Below, piece by piece: positions 60,408 through 64,000 of a stretch of DNA of 64,000 bases. Source of the stretch: an uncultured Collinsella sp. (GTDB lineage Bacteria > Actinomycetota > Coriobacteriia > Coriobacteriales > Coriobacteriaceae); NCBI GenBank assembly GCA_900540905.1, contig UQHR01000005.1, positions 1 through 64,000 on the forward strand, in the 5' to 3' direction. Numbering within the stretch: position 1 is the first letter of the stretch; each line of letters starts with the position of its first letter. The notes beneath the pieces were generated by a model. It did not search any database. It was not told where the DNA came from and saw nothing but the letters and a program-made list of their open reading frames with translations. Made by a program: the position numbers and the translations under genes.

Positions 60408-61346
60408 ATGACAGACATCGTCCACGTCGAAAATCTCGTCAAGCGCTACGACGATCTTATCGCGCTCGACCACTTTAACCTGTGCATCGCTCCCGGCGAG
60501 ATCTTTGGCCTGCTGGGCCCCAACGGCTCGGGCAAGACCACGTCCATCAACTGCATTCTGCAGCTGCTCGCCTACGACAAAGGCACCATCGAGCTGTTCG
60601 GTGAACCCATGACGCCCACGCGCTACGACCTCAAGCGTCGCATCGGCGTGGTGCCGCAGCAGGTGGCGGTGTTTGACGAGCTTACCGTGCGTGAGAACAT
60701 CGACTATTTCTGCAGCCTTTACGTTAACGACCGCAAGCACCGTCGGGCGCTCGTGGACGAGGCGATCGACTTCGTCGGGCTGGGCGACTTTGCTAAGTTC
60801 CGCCCTGGTAAGCTCTCGGGCGGCCTGGCGCGTCGCCTCAACATCGCCTGCGGCATCGCGCACAAGCCCGAGCTCATCTTCTTTGACGAGCCCACGGTGG
60901 CGGTCGACCCGCAGAGCCGCAACGCCATCCTGGAGGGCATCTGCCGCCTGCGCGACGAGGGCGCTACAGTGGTGTATACCAGCCATTACATGGAGGAAGT
61001 CGAGCAAATTTGCAGCCGCATCATGATCATGGACGGCGGCCGCGTGCTGGCGCAGGGCACCAACGACGAGCTCAAGCGCATGATTCAGATGGGCGAGAAG
61101 ATTGTAATCGAGGTCGGCGAGGTTCCGAGTGCGGCGCTCGGTGCCGTTGCAAGCCTGCCGCACGTTCTGGACCTTTCGGCAACGGCGGGACAGCTCACGT
61201 TTTCGTGCGAAGCGAGCCCGCACAACCTGACGGACATTCTCGATGCGCTGCGCTCGCATGACGTGCCGCTCGGCCGCATCTATTCCGAACCGCCGACCCT
61301 CAACGACGTGTTCCTCGAGATCACCGGCCGCGAGCTGCGCGACTAG
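60408..61346 (+). CDS. ABC-2 export system ATPase
   Basis: A 312-residue ATPase of the DrrA/CcmA-like export class. Walker A GPNGSGKTT, Q-loop VVPQQVAVFDELTVREN, signature LSGGLARRLNIACG, Walker B IFFDEPTVAVDPQ, switch YTSHYMEE, then a C-terminal extension ending NDVFLEITGREL. Drives the two permeases that follow. ATG 60408 with AGAAGGG upstream; the 199-bp divergent gap to the kinase has CGTGACA twice (about 60259 and 60324), possible regulator sites. Confidence 0.93.
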   Translation: MTDIVHVENLVKRYDDLIALDHFNLCIAPGEIFGLLGPNGSGKTTSINCILQLLAYDKGTIELFGEPMTPTRYDLKRRIGVVPQQVAVFDELTVRENIDYFCSLYVNDRKHRRALVDEAIDFVGLGDFAKFRPGKLSGGLARRLNIACGIAHKPELIFFDEPTVAVDPQSRNAILEGICRLRDEGATVVYTSHYMEEVEQICSRIMIMDGGRVLAQGTNDELKRMIQMGEKIVIEVGEVPSAALGAVASLPHVLDLSATAGQLTFSCEASPHNLTDILDALRSHDVPLGRIYSEPPTLNDVFLEITGRELRD

Positions 61347-61355
61347 GGGGCAGCC

Positions 61356-62543
61356 ATGTTCAACACCATTATCATTACGGCCAAGACGTTGCTGCGCCGG
61401 CCGAGCACGTGGGTTTGGGGCGCGATCTTTCCCGTCGCGCTTTCCACGATGTTCATGTTTATGTTTGCGAACCTCAGCTCCGACGGCACGGTCGACCCGG
61501 TGCCGGTGGCCGTCGTGGCGGATGAGGCCTGGGACGCCTCGACCTTTAAGGACGTGGCGACCTCGCTTGCCAAGGAAGGCGACGACCAGCTGCTCGAGAT
61601 CCACGAGTGCGACGACGCAGCCGACGCGAACCGTGCGCTTAAGGCCGGCGAGGTCGCGGGCATCTATACGGTCGACGACGCGGGTACGCCCAAACTCACG
61701 TTGCTATCGAGTTACGACAGCTCGCGCGCCTCGTCGGTGCTTACCGACCGCAGCATCCTTGAAACGGTGGCAAGCTCGTATACGCAAAATGCCGAGCTCA
61801 TGGCCCAGATTGCTCAAGATGACCCGGCGGCGCTCGCCGACCCGGAGGCGGTTGCGCGCGCTCTGTCGCTCGAGGGCGGAACCCGCCGCGTGAGCCTGAC
61901 TCGTGCCACGCCCGATGGCACGGTCATCTACTATTACGCGCTTTTTGGCCTGGTCGCGATGATGTCTGCCGAGTTTGCCGCCTTGAGCGTCGTCGATTTG
62001 CAGCCTAATCTGTCGGGCCTTGGCGCGCGCCGCTGCGTGGGCGGTCTTTCCAAGACGGCGTCGCTGGCCGGCATTTTTGTCGGCTCGTGGCTGGTTTCCT
62101 TTGCATCGATGGCGGTTGCGATCGGCTACGTGCGCCTGGTCGTGGGCGTCGACTTTGGCGGGCGCGAGGGGTTGTGCCTGCTGGGCGGGGCTGCATCCGC
62201 GCTTGCCGCCACGGGCCTGGGGCTTTTTGTGGGCACGCTTCCCGTTAAGGGCGGCAAGGCATCCAAGTCGGGCATCCTCACGGGCTTTGCCACCACGTGC
62301 GCCCTGTTCGCCGGCCTCTACGGCGAGCCGGCGATGGCGCTTGCCGACGACGTCGCCCGCGCTTGTCCGGTCGAGTGCTGGCTCAACCCCGTCAAGCTCA
62401 TCTGCGACATGTTCAATCGCCTGTATTTCTTTGGGGACCTGGGGCCCTTCGCTGTTCGCGCCGGCGCGCTCGTCCTGATGGCCCTGGTGTTTGTCGCCGC
62501 CGCTACGCTGATCTTTGGAAGGAGCCGCTATGAGCACCTTTAA
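61356..62543 (+). CDS. ABC-2 type permease
   Basis: A 395-residue permease: N-terminal helix (WVWGAIFPVALSTMFMFMF), a large outside domain (about 40-185), then five helices including VIYYYALFGLVAMMSAEFAA and SLAGIFVGSWLVSFASMAVA. Typical of ABC-2 exporters of peptides, lipids or drugs. Starts 9 bp after the ATPase (GGGGGCAGCC). Its last codons overlap the next gene by 14 bases. Confidence 0.88.
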   Translation: MFNTIIITAKTLLRRPSTWVWGAIFPVALSTMFMFMFANLSSDGTVDPVPVAVVADEAWDASTFKDVATSLAKEGDDQLLEIHECDDAADANRALKAGEVAGIYTVDDAGTPKLTLLSSYDSSRASSVLTDRSILETVASSYTQNAELMAQIAQDDPAALADPEAVARALSLEGGTRRVSLTRATPDGTVIYYYALFGLVAMMSAEFAALSVVDLQPNLSGLGARRCVGGLSKTASLAGIFVGSWLVSFASMAVAIGYVRLVVGVDFGGREGLCLLGGAASALAATGLGLFVGTLPVKGGKASKSGILTGFATTCALFAGLYGEPAMALADDVARACPVECWLNPVKLICDMFNRLYFFGDLGPFAVRAGALVLMALVFVAAATLIFGRSRYEHL

Positions 62544-63735
62544 GACCGCGCTTCGCATGGCGCTGGCGCACCCGTTCTACCTGCTCATCTATACGGTGTT
62601 CATCTCGCTCATGGGCGTATTCATCGCGGCTTCGGTGAGCTGGAACTCGTCGCAGCTTACCGAGTACAAGCCCTACGATGCCAACGTGATCGTGGTCGAC
62701 CGCGACGACAGTGACCTTTCGCGTGCGCTTACCCAGCATCTGGGTTCGCGCTTTGAGCTGGTCACGGGCGTCGGCGACGACACCTACGATCTCGCGGACG
62801 CGCTTTCCAAGAGCAACAGCGCCAAAGGCAGCGCCGACTGCGTGTTCTTTATTCCGGAGGGGTTTGAGGACGATCTTGTTGCAGCCGCCCGTGCGGGGGA
62901 GGCCCTGCCCAAGCTCGACGTGACCTACGGTTCCGGCACCATGGCGGCGGCGCTCTCGTCTGCCGAGGCCTCGCGCTGGATCTCGCTCGCGGGCGCTGCG
63001 GCGGCGCTTGAACCCGCTGCCTCCAACGGTGACGTCGCAAGGGCCGCCGAGCACGCGGCCGCAAAGCGCGCGGAGGTCCAGATCGAGCAGGTCAAGGTCG
63101 ACTCGACTGCTGCTACCACGCTCGAGTCGTACTTCAACTTTGGCGCGTACGCGATCATCTCGTCGGTCATCGTGTCGGTGGGACTGGTGTTCTCGGGCAT
63201 GAACGAGCCCGAGCGCGTGCGCCGCATGGATGCCGGCCCAGTCTCCCAGCGCCAGCGCTCGCTTGCCGTGTTTGCGGCCGCCGCCGTGATCACCGTCTGC
63301 ATCTGGTTTGTGTCGAGCATGCTGGGCGTCGTGGGCTTTGCCGGCGCGGTCGACGAGGTCGGCGTGGACCGCGTGTGCCTGGCGCTGGCAGCGACGTTTG
63401 CCCTGGCGTGCACGCCGCTGGCCGTTGGCTTTGCCCTTTCGAGCCTGGGTGCGCGCGAGGAGCTGCTCAACGGTGTGGGCAACCTGCTCGGCATGCTCAT
63501 GACGTTTTTGGGCGGCGCCTGGATGCCGCTGTCGCTGATGGGTTCGGCCGTGCAGACGGTGGCGCACTTTGTGCCGACGTATTGGGTGAACGACGCGATC
63601 GGCAAGGCGCTTGCCTCGGATTTGACGTCCGCCGTGCTGGGGGACATCGCCTGCGACCTGGGCGTCACGGTGCTCTTCGCCGTGGCCATCGCCGCCGTAG
63701 GCCTCGCACTCTCGCGCACCAAATCCCGTGCCTAG
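62530..63735 (+). CDS. ABC-2 type permease (second)
   Basis: A 401-residue partner permease with the same plan: first helix LLIYTVFISLMGVFIAASVS, outside domain to about 190, then FGAYAIISSVIVSVGLVFSG and further helices, ending ALSRTKSRA. GFALSSLGAREELLNGVGNL and FLGGAWMPLSLM match ABC-2 YhgE/NodJ-type segments. ATG 62530 with GGAAGGAG upstream overlaps the first permease gene, so the two are coupled. Confidence 0.88.
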   Translation: MSTFKTALRMALAHPFYLLIYTVFISLMGVFIAASVSWNSSQLTEYKPYDANVIVVDRDDSDLSRALTQHLGSRFELVTGVGDDTYDLADALSKSNSAKGSADCVFFIPEGFEDDLVAAARAGEALPKLDVTYGSGTMAAALSSAEASRWISLAGAAAALEPAASNGDVARAAEHAAAKRAEVQIEQVKVDSTAATTLESYFNFGAYAIISSVIVSVGLVFSGMNEPERVRRMDAGPVSQRQRSLAVFAAAAVITVCIWFVSSMLGVVGFAGAVDEVGVDRVCLALAATFALACTPLAVGFALSSLGAREELLNGVGNLLGMLMTFLGGAWMPLSLMGSAVQTVAHFVPTYWVNDAIGKALASDLTSAVLGDIACDLGVTVLFAVAIAAVGLALSRTKSRA

Positions 63736-64000
63736 CCACCTAGTCATTGGGTACTTATTGGGGACAGACTTAAACGACCAAGAGTGGTCATTGGGGACAG
63801 GCTTAAACGACCGCCTAGTCATCGGGGGCAGTCTTTGCCGATTCGCCGGCTCGCCGGCCGGGCCGGCAAGGACTGTCCCCATCTGCCGGCAGGAAAGGAA
63901 CGTCCCTAACTGCCGGGTGGCGAAAGGGTGTCCCTTGCGGCTAGTCATTTAAGAACGTCCCCAGTGACTAGTTTGGAAAAAGTTGCGCTCGTCACACAAA
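63736..64000. repeat. Repeat-rich intergenic end of window
   Basis: ATTGGGGACAG(A/G)CTTAAACGACC occurs at 63757-63779 and 63790-63812 (33-bp period); GGGGCAGTCTTTGCCG and its near-complement CGGCAAGGACTGTCCCC form a stem (about 63825-63881); TAGTCATTTAAGAACGTCC... near 63942 is a diverged half of the palindrome at 18799. No gene is seen before the window edge. Confidence 0.65.

Overview
The window is GC-rich, densely coded bacterial DNA. Its content points to an obligately anaerobic gut actinobacterium of the Coriobacteriia, most like Collinsella: an Ech-type membrane hydrogenase, NfnAB, a flavin/FeS enoate-reductase-type enzyme, PTS beta-glucoside uptake, a very large LPXTG surface protein and class B sortase, and intergenic spaces full of palindromic repeats. 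The genus is an inference from gene content; no 16S gene is present.

Layout. 1-2.6 kb: a worn accessory region with the tail of an unknown gene, a 140-bp hairpin element, a 3'-truncated EamA transporter, a YhcG-type PDDEXK nuclease and an antitoxin-like gene next to a 22-codon remnant. 2.9-11 kb: a phospho-beta-glucoside (chitobiose/cellobiose type) locus with two GH1 enzymes, an RpiR regulator, ChbG-like deacetylase, PTS IIC-IIB-IIA and a ROK sugar kinase. 11-21 kb: purE, a class B sortase, a MoaE-like protein, a CmpB-family membrane protein, purF, purM-purN, an orphan PTS IIA, a PrsA-like foldase and a YqeY protein. 21-25 kb: an amino-acid ABC transporter (ATPase, lipoprotein, two permeases) and a cytidylate-kinase-like protein. 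25-31 kb, minus strand: nfnA-nfnB, then glmU, prs and pth. 31-35 kb: an ECF vitamin-uptake module (T, fused double ATPase, S). 35-41 kb: exonuclease III, sirtuin, a folP-folK fusion, a biotin-ligase-like protein, a DUF4143 ATPase bracketed by three copies of one hairpin, and coaX. 41.6-45 kb: initiator tRNA-Met, an OYE/enoate reductase-like flavoenzyme, and a stand-alone transposase-type HTH protein behind an AT-rich leader. 45-51 kb: a five-gene Ech-type [NiFe] hydrogenase operon whose antiporter-like and NuoH-like subunits are one polypeptide. 51-58 kb: a 2179-residue VWA/Spy0128-repeat LPXTG protein flanked on both sides by related palindromic elements. 58-64 kb: a NarL-type two-component system divergent from an ABC-2 export operon.

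How it fits together. The PTS locus imports and splits beta-linked disaccharides to feed glycolysis; NfnAB and Ech would balance the resulting ferredoxin and NAD(P)H and could generate an ion gradient; the flavoenzyme could act as an electron sink. purE/F/M/N, prs, folPK, coaX and glmU are core biosynthesis. The sortase could anchor the giant surface protein. Palindromic repeats of several families, many carrying a GGGACAG core, lie in most intergenic gaps, and one copy appears to sit in frame inside the ECF ATPase gene. All assignments come from reading sequence and motifs; no search was run.
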